This document shows positions 45,549 through 53,997 of a stretch of 64,000 nucleotides of DNA, one piece after another. The position numbers and the translations under genes are program-made. How positions within the stretch are numbered: position 1 is the first letter of the stretch; every line of letters starts with the position of its first letter. A model generated the notes under the pieces. It did no database searches and was not told the DNA's origin. It saw only the letters and a list, made by a program, of their open reading frames with translations. Source of the stretch: an uncultured Ruminococcus sp. (GTDB lineage Bacteria > Bacillota > Clostridia > Oscillospirales > CAG-272); contig CACZNC010000006.1 of the NCBI GenBank assembly GCA_902782445.1, positions 1 through 64,000 on the forward strand, read 5' to 3'.

Positions 45549-46099
45549 TCTTCGAAAAATTCCTCACGCCGGACGACATGCGCGACAGCTTCCGGGACAT
45601 CACCCCGGAGGAACTCGGAGCGCGGGGGATCCGCTGGGTTTTCTCCGACATCGACAACACCCTCGCCACCTACGACGATCCCCTGCCGCCCGGGGCAGTC
45701 TCGGACTGGCTCCGCCGGATGGAAGAGGCCGGGATTTCGGTGATCTTCGTCTCGAACAACGACCGCGCCCGGGTCGAAGGATTCAACTCCGCCCGGCCTG
45801 ACAGCGCGAGACCGACCTACTGGAAATCGGCCAAGCCTTTTACGAAAAGCCTCCGCCGCGCCATGCGGGAAGCCGGAGCCCGGCGGGAGGAATCCATGCT
45901 CCTCGGGGACCAGCTTCTGACGGACGCCGCCGCCGGAAAACGCGCGGGCCTGTACACGGTGATCGTGCCGCCCATCAAGGACCGGACCTCCCTCTTCTGG
46001 CGGGTAAAGCGGCGGATCGAGCGGCCATACATAAAAAAATACCTCCGCCTCAACCCGGGACCGGACCGGAAGAGCCGCGGATGGGAGGTGTGGAAATGA
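45545..46099 (+). CDS. YqeG family HAD-IIIA phosphatase
   Basis: 184 residues. HAD motif I is DIDNTL (D35, D37), motif II is SNND (70-73), motif III Lys is in the KPFTKSL stretch and motif IV is GDQLLTD (121-127). YqeG-like proteins have phosphatase activity; the best known relatives are mitochondrial PGP phosphatases. The physiological substrate here is not established. It is translationally coupled to the protease and the next small membrane gene. Confidence 0.9.
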   Translation: MIFEKFLTPDDMRDSFRDITPEELGARGIRWVFSDIDNTLATYDDPLPPGAVSDWLRRMEEAGISVIFVSNNDRARVEGFNSARPDSARPTYWKSAKPFTKSLRRAMREAGARREESMLLGDQLLTDAAAGKRAGLYTVIVPPIKDRTSLFWRVKRRIERPYIKKYLRLNPGPDRKSRGWEVWK

Positions 46100-46302
46100 A
46101 TCCGAAAACGGTCGATCTCCTCTGGGGGCTCAGCCTGATCCTCATCGGGATCTCGGCGCTCGTGCTCGCCGCCGGAAGCATATTCGGGATCGAGCTCGGC
46201 GACGTCCTCGTGCGGATTTTGGGCGGGACCGCTCTTCTGATGCTTCCCGTCCTCGCCTTCACGACGGTCGTGAAAATCAAAAACGCAGACAAAAACAAAT
46301 AA
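46096..46302 (+). CDS. Small membrane protein
   Basis: 68 residues starting within the yqeG stop (ATGA), with a GGGAGGTG site upstream. Two membrane helices at about 5-27 and 38-60. No motif. Conserved position unknown. Accepted because of coupling, ribosome site and codon usage. Confidence 0.65.
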   Translation: MNPKTVDLLWGLSLILIGISALVLAAGSIFGIELGDVLVRILGGTALLMLPVLAFTTVVKIKNADKNK

Positions 46303-46328
46303 ACCGACAACAGGAAAGGTACTCTGAC

Positions 46329-47405
46329 ATGAACAAAATGGAACTCCGCTACGCGAAACTGAGAGCGAAAATGAAGGAGCTGGGGCTCGACGCCATCTAT
46401 ATCAACTCCCCCGAAAACCACCTCTATATGACCGATTTCGACAACCCGGACGGCTGGGCCTTCGTCACCCTCGAAAAAGCGTGGGTCTGGGCCGATATGC
46501 GGTATTACGAGGCGGCGAAGGCTGAGGTCACCTCCCTCTGTGAAGTCTGCCTCCCCGGCAAGCCCTCCTTCGAGGAGATCGCGTCGGAATACGGCCTGAA
46601 GACCATCGGCTACGAGGACAGACGGCTGACCTGCTCCTCCTTCGCAAGCCTTGAAAACGCCCTCAAAAACTGCAAGGTCGAATTCGCGCCGGTGGGGGGC
46701 CTCTTCACCGATCTGCGCACGGTCAAGACCGACGACGAGGTCGAGAACATCGAGGCCGCCCAGAGGATCGCGGAGGCCGCTTTCGACCACATCGTCAAAA
46801 CCATCACCTACGACATGACCGAGACCGAAGTCGCCGCGGAGCTCGAATACTTCATGAAGCGGCACGGGAGCGAAAAGCCCTCCTTCGACACCATCGCGGT
46901 CTCCGGCTCCGCGAGCTCCCGTCCCCACGGCGTCCCGCGTCCGGTGAAGCTGGAAAAGGGCTTCCTCACGATGGACTACGGCGCGCTGGTGAAGGGATAC
47001 CACTCCGACATGACCCGGACCGTGGTGATCGGGAAGGCCGACGAAGAGATGAAGAAGCTCTACAACACCGTTCTGAGAGCGCAGGTCGCCGCCATCGAAG
47101 CCGTGACGGACGGGGCGAAGAACGCCGACATGGACAGAATCGCCCGGGAGATCATCGACGGCGCGGGGTATGCGGGCCTGTTCAGCCACGGACTCGGCCA
47201 CGGTGTCGGATTGGAGATCCACGAGAGCCCGAACCTCAACGGACGGATGGGCGACGCGGTCCTGCATCCCGGCGAGATCGTCACGGTGGAGCCCGGCATT
47301 TACATCGAGGGCAAATACGGCTGCCGGATCGAGGACATGGTGCTCGTCACCCCGGGCGGAAGCAGGGATCTGACCAACTGCCCAAAAGAGCTGATCGAGA
47401 TCTGA
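46329..47405 (+). CDS. M24 family Xaa-Pro aminopeptidase
   Basis: 358 residues in two parts, an N-terminal creatinase-like domain and a pita-bread catalytic domain. Dinuclear metal ligands are D216 and D227 (MDYGALVKGYHSDMT), H291 (SHGLGHGVG), E321 (TVEPGIY) and E335. It removes N-terminal residues before proline. GAAAGG lies before the start. Confidence 0.93.
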   Translation: MNKMELRYAKLRAKMKELGLDAIYINSPENHLYMTDFDNPDGWAFVTLEKAWVWADMRYYEAAKAEVTSLCEVCLPGKPSFEEIASEYGLKTIGYEDRRLTCSSFASLENALKNCKVEFAPVGGLFTDLRTVKTDDEVENIEAAQRIAEAAFDHIVKTITYDMTETEVAAELEYFMKRHGSEKPSFDTIAVSGSASSRPHGVPRPVKLEKGFLTMDYGALVKGYHSDMTRTVVIGKADEEMKKLYNTVLRAQVAAIEAVTDGAKNADMDRIAREIIDGAGYAGLFSHGLGHGVGLEIHESPNLNGRMGDAVLHPGEIVTVEPGIYIEGKYGCRIEDMVLVTPGGSRDLTNCPKELIEI

Positions 47406-47484
47406 GCCGAACCGGACTGTGACACAGTCCCCCGGAGCGGGATCCGCAGATTTTACGGCTGAAAAAAGAAAAGGAGTATGAACG

Positions 47485-49467
47485 ATGGTCGATTTCAATT
47501 CCTTTCCCGTAAGCGATCTGAACCCGGAGGGCGTGACTGTCCGTCAGGTCCTCCCGGCGTGCGGCGCCTTCGTTTTCACCTTTCCGAAGGGGGAGGGAAG
47601 ACTCTCTGCCGAAATGCACGACGGCGCGCTCGACATTTACCCCCTCGGAGAAGGCCGCTGGCTCGGGATGGACGTCACCTGCCTCGGGACCAGAGCCGCC
47701 GTGTTCTCCTGGTTCTTCGAGACGGCGGACGGAAGGTCCTGCGGCGTGAAGATGGGAGTCCTGCCCGGGATCCGCACCCGCATCGCCCTGCCCGTCGCCG
47801 AAGTCACCCAGGGGAAGAACCTCTTCCTCCGCCGCACCCCCGGCAAGCTGAAATCCGTGACCCAGGGGGCTCCCATCGACTACCGGGAGGCGGTGCGCTT
47901 CGTCGTGAAGTCCGAGAGGGCCCCCGAGGATGTGACCTTCCGCATCGACTCCGTATGCGTTTACGAGGGAGAGCCGGACTTCCCGGTGGAAACGAGGACC
48001 CTCGTGGACGAATTCGGGCAGAAAGCCATCGCCGACTGGCCGGGGAAGACCAAGACCTATGCCGAAATGGAGGCCCGGATGAAAAAAGTCCTCTCCGATC
48101 CCGCTCCTGATCGGGGAGACGACGGACGGAGCCGGTGGGGCGGGGATCTCTCCCTCCGGCTGACGGAAGGGAACGGCTTCTTCACCCTCGAAAAGTGGAA
48201 CGGGCGGTATCTTCTGGCCGATCCCGACGGGTATGCCTTCTTCTCCACCGGCCTCGACTGCGTGAACATCGACGGGGACGCCAACCTCGAAGGGATCCGC
48301 TGCCTCGCCGGGGAGATCGACCCCGATTCCGCCGGATGGGTGCACGGGGAGTTCTTCTCCTGGCACCGGCACAATCTCTGGCGGGTCTTCGGGGCGGACT
48401 ACAATGAGAAATGGCGCGAAATGACCGCCCGCCGGATGGTGAAATGGGGCTTCAATACCGTCGCCTGCTGGTCGGACGTGGAGTTCGCGAGAGAGCGGTC
48501 CATCCCCCATGTCGTCATCATGCACGGCTATCCGAAGACCGGGACCTACATCTTCCGCGATTTTCCGGACGTCTTCGCGCCGGAGTTCACCGAAAACGCC
48601 GCGGGCTGGGCGAAGCAGATCCTTCCCCACAGGGACGACGCCTCTCTCATCGGCTATTTCCTCGGCAACGAACCCCAGTGGGCCTTCGTCAACGGGCTGA
48701 ATATCGCGGCCTTCGCGCTGGAATGCGAAGAAAGCAGTTATTCCCGCCGGGCCCTCATCGAATTCATGCGGGAGCGGTACGCCTCCATCGACGAACTCAA
48801 TACCGCCTGGGGATCGGACTACACCTGCTTCGAGGACATGGACCGGCCCGTGCGCGCGAGGAGATTCACGAAAGAGGGACTGCGGGTCTTGAACCTCTTC
48901 TCCGAGGAGATGATCCGGGCGTACATCCGCATCCCCTCCGAGGCCATCCGCGCCTTCGACCCGAACCACCTCAACCTCGGCATCCGCTACGCGTGGCTCT
49001 CCTCGAAGGAACTGGCGGCGGGATCGGAGTTCACGGATGTGTTCAGCTTCAACTGCTATTCCATGGACCCGACGGAGAGCATCGAGAATTTCTCCTCCCT
49101 CGTCGGCAAGCCGGTGATGATCGGGGAATTCCACTTCGGCGCGCTGGACCGGGGACTCGACGCGACGGGCATCCGCGGGGTCACCTCCCAGGCGGAGCGG
49201 GGCGCGGCCTACCGGTACTACATGCAGAAAGCTGCCGCCCATCCCATGTGTCTCGGCGCCCACTATTTCACCCTCAACGATCAGGCGTATCTCGGCCGCT
49301 TCGACGGGGAGAACTACCAGATCGGCGTGGTGGACGTGACCCAGAGGCCCTACGAGGACTTCGAGGCCGGGATCATCGAGACCCACCGGGAGATCTACGA
49401 CATCGCCGAGGGCAAAAAGCCTGCCGACGCGAGAAAAGCGGAAGAAATTCCGGCGATCTTCTTCTGA
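47485..49467 (+). CDS. Clan GH-A glycoside hydrolase, GH50/GH42-like
   Basis: 660 residues without a signal peptide. An N-terminal beta-sandwich-like part (about 1-200) leads into a TIM barrel. Acid/base E396 in GNEPQW and nucleophile E548 in GEFHFG are separated by about 150 residues. FFSTGLDCVN at the first barrel strand looks like beta-agarase-type GH50, but GH42-like beta-galactosidase cannot be excluded. The enzyme would act on imported oligosaccharides in the cytoplasm. AAGGAG precedes the ATG. Confidence 0.75.
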   Translation: MVDFNSFPVSDLNPEGVTVRQVLPACGAFVFTFPKGEGRLSAEMHDGALDIYPLGEGRWLGMDVTCLGTRAAVFSWFFETADGRSCGVKMGVLPGIRTRIALPVAEVTQGKNLFLRRTPGKLKSVTQGAPIDYREAVRFVVKSERAPEDVTFRIDSVCVYEGEPDFPVETRTLVDEFGQKAIADWPGKTKTYAEMEARMKKVLSDPAPDRGDDGRSRWGGDLSLRLTEGNGFFTLEKWNGRYLLADPDGYAFFSTGLDCVNIDGDANLEGIRCLAGEIDPDSAGWVHGEFFSWHRHNLWRVFGADYNEKWREMTARRMVKWGFNTVACWSDVEFARERSIPHVVIMHGYPKTGTYIFRDFPDVFAPEFTENAAGWAKQILPHRDDASLIGYFLGNEPQWAFVNGLNIAAFALECEESSYSRRALIEFMRERYASIDELNTAWGSDYTCFEDMDRPVRARRFTKEGLRVLNLFSEEMIRAYIRIPSEAIRAFDPNHLNLGIRYAWLSSKELAAGSEFTDVFSFNCYSMDPTESIENFSSLVGKPVMIGEFHFGALDRGLDATGIRGVTSQAERGAAYRYYMQKAAAHPMCLGAHYFTLNDQAYLGRFDGENYQIGVVDVTQRPYEDFEAGIIETHREIYDIAEGKKPADARKAEEIPAIFF

Positions 49468-49481
49468 GGAGGGAAATGTGA

Positions 49482-49940
49482 ATGAATGAAAGCGCAAAAT
49501 CAATCAGGAAAGTCATAATTCCTTTGACTTGGGCTGCGACTATTGTATCGGCAATCGGATATGGTATCTATGCGCTGGTAATCAATAGTCCGGCTCCCTC
49601 ACAACATGGAGGGGAAGCGGTTAGTGTTTCGCTTTTTCCGGCCATTCTTACGGTGTTGGCTATCATTGTGGGAGGCTTTTTTGCAACTGTATTATGGATG
49701 GTTTTGGCGGACCTGATTGATAATCTCTCTGTAATAGCAGATAACACAACTGCGATGGCGGATGTACTTTACAAATCATCATACAATAATGACGAATTGC
49801 GTGTTGAATCGTTAAAAAAGAAACAGCGTGAACTTGTCCAGAAGTTCAGGCAAAATGATTTGGACTACTCGGAAAAGGCGGCCATTTATAACGAAATTGA
49901 GAAAATTGAAGCTGAAATAAAAAGGCTCCAGAGAAGTTGA
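49482..49940 (+). CDS. AT-rich small membrane/coiled-coil protein, likely acquired
   Basis: 152 residues with two membrane helices (12-34 and 50-78) and a charged C-terminal coiled coil (about 105-152). The base composition is visibly lower in GC than every gene around it, and codons such as ata, tta and aaa are used freely, unlike its neighbours. It starts 14 bp after the glycoside hydrolase with a GAGGGAAA site. Function unknown. Composition indicates recent horizontal arrival between two glycosidase genes. Confidence 0.75.
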   Translation: MNESAKSIRKVIIPLTWAATIVSAIGYGIYALVINSPAPSQHGGEAVSVSLFPAILTVLAIIVGGFFATVLWMVLADLIDNLSVIADNTTAMADVLYKSSYNNDELRVESLKKKQRELVQKFRQNDLDYSEKAAIYNEIEKIEAEIKRLQRS

Positions 49941-49987
49941 TAATATCAGTCCGGTTCAAAAAATCCAATTGCAGGAGAAAATGAATC

Positions 49988-50926
49988 ATGAAAAACGGTC
50001 AGCCATTTCCCGACACAAACGGCAATCCGATCCACGCCCACGGCGGATGGATGCTGAACTTCGGGGGATATACCTACTGGTACGGCGAGGACAGACGGGG
50101 GGAAAACTACGTCTCCGTCTACCGCGCCTCGGAGAACGATCTCCGAAACTGGGAATTCCGGGGGCACATCCTGACGACGGACACGCCCTATGAAGCGACC
50201 TCTGCCCGGTTCGATCCGAAGCTCTCCTGGGAGAGGGACGGAAAGCGGCGCAAGGTCAACATCGAGCGGCCGAAGGTCCTCTACAACGAAAAGACCGGGA
50301 AATTCGTCCTCTGGGCCCACTACGAGAACGGGGAGGACTATCGGGAAGCCCGGGCCTGCGTCGCCTCGTCGGACTTCCCGGACCGGGATTTCGTCTATCA
50401 CGGATCCTTCAACCCCTTCGGCCAAATGTCCCGGGACTGCACCCTCCACCTCGATTCCGCGGGGGACGCCTATTTCGTCTCCGCCTCCCGGGACAACGCG
50501 GATCTGCACGTCTACCGGCTGACGGAGGACTATCTCAACGCGGACGAATGGGTGAAATCCCTGTACTGCCACGAATTCCGCGAGGCCCCGGCCCTCTTCG
50601 AGCGAAACGGGCGGACCTATATGATCTCCTCCTACTGCACGGGCTGGGCTCCGAATCAGGGCAAGTGGTGTTCGGCGGATTCCGTCACGGGCCGCTGGGG
50701 ACTGCTCCGGGATTTCGGGGATTCGACCACCTTCCGGTCCCAGAGCGCGTTCGTTCGGCGGCAGGGGGACCGGTACTGGTACGTCGGCGACCGCTGGATG
50801 GGCGGGGAACCGAAGTATTTCGAATCCACCTACGTCGCGCTGGAAATTCAGTTCGACGGGGAAGGGAACCCCTTCATCGAATGGACGGAGGAACCGGAAC
50901 TGTTCAACGCCGCCTCCCCGTCCTGA
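49988..50926 (+). CDS. Family 43-type five-bladed propeller glycosidase
   Basis: 312 residues, no signal peptide. The start contains IHAHGGWMLNFGGYTYWYGE, the GH43 pattern of galactan-acting subfamilies, followed by repeats of short beta-sheet blades. Acidic residues (for example EAPALFERNG, RDCTLHLD) fit the propeller active site. Likely acts on galactan or arabinogalactan fragments, together with the GH50/42-like enzyme upstream. Substrate not proven. Confidence 0.8.
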   Translation: MKNGQPFPDTNGNPIHAHGGWMLNFGGYTYWYGEDRRGENYVSVYRASENDLRNWEFRGHILTTDTPYEATSARFDPKLSWERDGKRRKVNIERPKVLYNEKTGKFVLWAHYENGEDYREARACVASSDFPDRDFVYHGSFNPFGQMSRDCTLHLDSAGDAYFVSASRDNADLHVYRLTEDYLNADEWVKSLYCHEFREAPALFERNGRTYMISSYCTGWAPNQGKWCSADSVTGRWGLLRDFGDSTTFRSQSAFVRRQGDRYWYVGDRWMGGEPKYFESTYVALEIQFDGEGNPFIEWTEEPELFNAASPS

Positions 50927-51003
50927 TGGACCCGTTCTGAAAGGGCCGGGAGAATGAAAAAACGACCGTCGGGGCCAAACCTCGGAGGTCAGTTTTATGA
51001 AAT

Positions 51004-51543
51004 TCAGGGTTCCGGACTCTCAGTCAAAAGGAGCCGCAGGGAGGTGAGCTTTTCGCTGTCCGCTCCCTCCGTCACGGAGAGGGAGAACATCCGGTCCCCG
51101 GAGAGCCAGAGCAGAACGCCGCTGCCCTCCGCCCGGTTACAGATGCACCGGGGTGTTTCGGGAGGGATGAGGTCGTCGTGTTCGCCCCGCACATAGTCGT
51201 CTGGGAAGGGAGAGATGTTTTCGAGTCTTCCGGTGATCTCCGAACGGAAGGTGAAGGTGTCTCCGCCGTACAGGAAGACAACCTCGTCGAGAGAGGAGCC
51301 CGTATCCGGATCGGGGAAGGAGGACCGGCTGATCTCTTCCGCTCCTTCCGGGATCCGCAGTTCAAATCCTTCCCCGCCGGGATCTTCTTCCGGGGCCGCC
51401 TGTTCCGGTTCGGCTTCGACCTGGCCGGCGGCGGGGGTCGGCTCTCCGGGTCCTTCCGATTGCGCGCAGCCGGAAAACGGGAGCCAAAGGACGAGCAGAA
51501 GCGGAACGAGCTTCATGGAGAGAGCTTTCGGAATCATATTCAT
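51004..51543 (-). CDS. Hypothetical lipoprotein, third gene of radical SAM operon
   Basis: 179 residues. The start overlaps the radical SAM stop (ATGA); internal starts at Met3 and Met10 are possible. A lipoprotein signal peptide ends in LPFSGC (C26). An acidic linker rich in Glu, Pro and Gly follows, then a small beta-rich domain of about 110 residues. No known motif. Exported and lipid-anchored by inference. Confidence 0.75.
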   Translation of the reverse strand: MNMIPKALSMKLVPLLLVLWLPFSGCAQSEGPGEPTPAAGQVEAEPEQAAPEEDPGGEGFELRIPEGAEEISRSSFPDPDTGSSLDEVVFLYGGDTFTFRSEITGRLENISPFPDDYVRGEHDDLIPPETPRCICNRAEGSGVLLWLSGDRMFSLSVTEGADSEKLTSLRLLLTESPEP

Positions 51544-52259
51544 TTCCCTTTCGGCAGGACATAGTCGAATCGGTCGATGTTTTCGAATCCCATGTCTCGG
51601 AGCGTCTTTTCCGAGCGGACGCAGGCTTCGGGGGTGTTGTAACCGGGGATGAGGGGGACGCGGACGACGGCGCGGGAAGGGCAGAGCGCGGCAAGCCGTC
51701 CGAGGTTTTTCCGCATCCGGTCCGGGGGGAGTCCTGTATATGCCTCGTAGACCGCTGGATCCGTGTCCTTCACGTCGACGATCCATTCGGACACGAGGGG
51801 CCCGCCGTTTTCGTCCTCTCCGAGCAGGAACGAGAGATTTTCCTCCGGCACGGCAAGGGAGGTCTCGACGGCAAACCGCCAGCTTTTCCCGAGGGAGCGG
51901 ACAAATCCGATGAATTCCCGGATGAACGCGGCCTGCAAGAGCGGTTCCCCGCCGCCGAAGGTCACGCCCCCGTTCGTCGCCTCGAAATAGAGGTCGTCGA
52001 TTTTCAGCCTCTCATAGAGCTCCGCCGCGGTGAAGATCTTCGGTTTGTACGCCGGGTCCCGGCAGACGGCGTTGATGCACCAGCGGCAGGAGAGGGGACA
52101 GCCGATCCCCCCGACGAGAGTCGTCACGCCCTGCCCGTCCCGGAACAGCCTGTGGCGGGAGATCCCGAAGGCGGCGAAGCGGAGCCCCGGATTTTCATTT
52201 TCCGCATCCCTGCCCGGCTCCTGTCCGCGTTCGGCCTCGTCCACCCCCGCCGCGGTCAC
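51540..52259 (-). CDS. Radical SAM enzyme, glycyl-radical-activase-like
   Basis: 239 residues starting with GTG that overlaps the upstream stop (GTGA). Radical SAM cysteines C54, C58 and C61 form CPLSCRWC, and the SAM-binding GGGEP is at 102-106. FEATNGGVTFGGGEPLLQ and the length are like pyruvate-formate-lyase activating enzymes. There is no auxiliary ferredoxin insertion. No glycyl radical enzyme is encoded here; the flanking genes are a Cys-rich membrane protein and a lipoprotein, so the substrate may be one of them. Confidence 0.88.
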   Translation of the reverse strand: MTAAGVDEAERGQEPGRDAENENPGLRFAAFGISRHRLFRDGQGVTTLVGGIGCPLSCRWCINAVCRDPAYKPKIFTAAELYERLKIDDLYFEATNGGVTFGGGEPLLQAAFIREFIGFVRSLGKSWRFAVETSLAVPEENLSFLLGEDENGGPLVSEWIVDVKDTDPAVYEAYTGLPPDRMRKNLGRLAALCPSRAVVRVPLIPGYNTPEACVRSEKTLRDMGFENIDRFDYVLPKGK

Positions 52260-52945
52260 GGATTTGCTCCTTCGGCTTCGGCGTCGGCGGAGGAGGGATC
52301 GGCATTCTCACCGGCGATGTCCCAGTCCGTCGGGGCCATGATCCCGGCGAGGGGCGGAAATTCCTCCTCGTCCCCGCAGGCTTCCCCGTCCTCCGGGAAG
52401 GTGTCGGGAGGGGGGACATCGCCTTCCAGTTCATATTCCCATTCCGGATCGGGATCGGCGGGAAGGACGCCTCCGAACTCGGTTTCCTCTTCCGGCTCGA
52501 AATCGGGAGCGACGAGTTTGCCTTCTATGAGTCTCTCGTCTGGCTCCTCCTCGGTCCCGGGCTCGATCGCGATTTCGCCGGCGGTCGGCTGGGCTTCGAT
52601 TTCGGTCCGTCCTTCCGTATTCTCGGAGGCGGCGGTCTCGATCTGTTCGGTGAAGGACCCGCCTGGATCCTGATGATTGTCCTCCGCGCCGACGGGGGTG
52701 CAGGAGACGAGGCTTGCGGCGAGCAGTCCGGCGGAGATCCCGGCGACCGCGGTCTGAATGCCCCTGCGCTTTTTTTCGGCGAGGGCTTTTTCGAGCAGGC
52801 GCACTTCGGCTTCGCATTTCGGGCAGGTGCCGGAGCAGTTCCCCTGATAGGTGCATTCGGAGATGGTGAGGGCGATGTCGTTCTTCTCGGCGATATCGCG
52901 GCGGATCTGTTTTAAGATCGCGCAGGTAGCTTTTCCGCGGTTCAT
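52256..52945 (-). CDS. Cys-rich, single-span protein with acidic exported tail
   Basis: 229 residues. The chosen ATG (MNRGKATCAIL) follows AGGAGG; longer frames lack a site. The N-terminal cytoplasmic part has C31-x5-C37-x3-C41-x2-C44 in ECTYQGNCSGTCPKCE, a candidate iron-sulfur or zinc site. One helix at about 63-82 ends in LVSC (C82). The rest is a very acidic, Pro-rich tail without folded motifs. It is the first gene of the operon and might be modified by the radical SAM enzyme. Family not recognised. Confidence 0.78.
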   Translation of the reverse strand: MNRGKATCAILKQIRRDIAEKNDIALTISECTYQGNCSGTCPKCEAEVRLLEKALAEKKRRGIQTAVAGISAGLLAASLVSCTPVGAEDNHQDPGGSFTEQIETAASENTEGRTEIEAQPTAGEIAIEPGTEEEPDERLIEGKLVAPDFEPEEETEFGGVLPADPDPEWEYELEGDVPPPDTFPEDGEACGDEEEFPPLAGIMAPTDWDIAGENADPSSADAEAEGANP

Positions 52946-52994
52946 GTCGGTCCTCCTCTGCAGGATTGAGCGGCGTCGGTTTCGTTTTCTGTAG

Positions 52995-53025
52995 GTTAGA
53001 CGCCGGGGAAGGGAAAAAAGTTCCC
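52995..53025 (-). promoter_or_regulatory. ECF-sigma-type promoter of the radical SAM operon
   Basis: On the - strand GGGAAC (53020-53025) followed by a T-run, then CGTCTAAC (52995-53002), 17 nt between the GGAAC and CGTC cores. This is the classic extracytoplasmic-function sigma pattern (GGAAC-N16/17-CGTC). It is unlike the TTGACA/TATAAT promoters elsewhere in the window. The sigma factor gene is not nearby. Confidence 0.75.
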
Positions 53026-53125
53026 GGGACGCAGAGAATTTTGTAAAAGATTTCGGATCGGACCGGAGATCGGGGGAGAGGGTCGGAATCGGATCCACGC
53101 GCCGGGCAGTTTTTTCCGAAACGCC

Positions 53126-53154
53126 TTGACAGGACCGGCCCGCGGGAGTATAAT
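53126..53154 (+). promoter_or_regulatory. Sigma-A promoter of the tRNA-Ser locus
   Basis: TTGACA (53126-53131) and TATAAT (53149-53154), 17-bp spacer, all perfect. Transcription would begin near 53161, three bases before a truncated tRNA copy and about 200 bases before the intact tRNA. Confidence 0.9.
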
Positions 53155-53163
53155 AAGATCCGT

Positions 53164-53197
53164 GCAGGGTTATCGAAGCGGTCATAACGAGGCGGTC
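53164..53197 (+). repeat. Truncated 5' half of tRNA-Ser (34-bp direct repeat)
   Basis: The 34 bases are identical to 53362-53395, that is the 5' acceptor strand, D-arm and first half of the anticodon arm. The sequence then diverges and no 3' half can be folded; a T-arm-like word GGTTCGAATC at about 53284 does not pair properly. Between the copies (53198-53361) lie A/G-rich repeats of GAGAAAACGG type. Confidence 0.85.
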
Positions 53198-53361
53198 CCC
53201 GAAACTTGTGGCTCAAACGCACCTCGGTCCGCAGAATCCCCCGAAAAAGCGAGAAAAACGGCGGAAAACCGAGAAAACGGCGGGTTCGAATCGGCAGTAT
53301 GCAGGCTTTCTAACGGTTTTTCTAACGTTTTTCCGAAACAGGCATCACCCCCCACAAATAC

Positions 53362-53446
53362 GCAGGGTTATCGAAGCGGTCATAACGAGGCGGTCTTGAA
53401 AACCGTTTGACGTCAAGTCACGTGGGTTCGAATCCCACACCCTGCG
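53362..53446 (+). tRNA. tRNA-Ser(UGA)
   Basis: Seven-base acceptor stem GCAGGGT/ACCCTGC with discriminator G, short D-stem TCG/CGA, anticodon stem GCGGT/ACCGT with loop CTTGAAA (anticodon TGA), a long variable arm built on TTGACGTCAA as in class II tRNAs, and T-arm GTGGG/CCCAC with TTCGAAT. CCA is not encoded. The anticodon reads UCN serine codons. Confidence 0.95.
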
Positions 53447-53456
53447 GGAAATAAAG

Positions 53457-53500
53457 GAAAGGCATCTCGGCGCTCACATGGGCGGGAGGTGCCTTTTCCT
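53457..53500 (+). terminator. Hairpin after tRNA-Ser
   Basis: GGAAAGGCATCTC and GAGGTGCCTTTTCC pair imperfectly around a GC-rich loop of about 17 nt. Only a short T-run follows, so termination strength is uncertain. Confidence 0.6.
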
Positions 53501-53503
53501 ATG

Positions 53504-53605
53504 AGAATTGCACTGCAAAAACAAGCAAAAAGGAGATTTCGGATGGAAAACAACCTGTACAAACTGTCACGAAAACGCCGGTCAGTCAGACGACAAGACA
53601 TGGAA
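53504..53605 (+). pseudogene. Possible 5' gene fragment next to tRNA
   Basis: A good ribosome site (AAAAAGGAGA) precedes ATG at 53543 and MENNLYKLSRKRRSVRRQ, then the frame runs into the antisense solute-binding-protein remnant at about 53600. It looks like the start of a gene cut off by a rearrangement. The family cannot be told from 18 residues. Confidence 0.35.
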
Positions 53606-53997
53606 TTCAGCCCCTCCAGAACGATCGAGACATATTCCGGGTCTGCCGCGCTCACGGGAATGTTCATGCCGAAGTAACTGCCCACGGAGACGTTGTAGTA
53701 CCGGTCCTGTTCTTCGTCCAGGTTCGGAGCCGGGATGATGCCGAAATCCGTTTCCATGTCGCGCAGCGCCTTTGCCCACGCGATGTTTTCGTTCCAGAAA
53801 AGCGCTTGATTGTTCGGAAACATGATTTCCTGAACACGGTGATTGTGCGAAAGTCCTATCGTGTTCTGACGGTTCGCGTTGTACATGACGGCATCGCCCT
53901 CCACGTGGCACATAACTCCGCAGGGTTTGCAATTATTCATATTCAAAACGGTATCTTTTCCGACAAACCGCAGAGTCAGCTGTTCAGGTTTCCTGTC
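53604..53997 (-). pseudogene. Remnant of an extracellular solute-binding protein gene
   Basis: The - strand frame contains RKPEQLTLRFVGKDTVLNMN, then WNENIAWAKALRDMETDFGI, IPAPNLDEEQDRYYNVS and DPEYVSIVLEGLNSMS. These match the central and C-terminal parts of family 1 sugar-binding proteins of ABC importers. The N-terminus is missing behind a stop near 53997, there is no signal peptide, and at about 53605 the frame runs into unrelated DNA. No permease genes are nearby. Clear debris of a lost transporter operon. Confidence 0.75.

Noticed and set aside
53284-53300. T-arm-like sequence that might complete the first tRNA copy
   Set aside because: The five bases on each side of TTCGAAT do not pair beyond the closing G-C, and the anticodon arm is not complete, so no second tRNA can be folded.
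53604-53997. A functional sugar-binding protein gene
   Set aside because: Both ends are missing, there is no signal peptide or ribosome site, and no permease genes accompany it.
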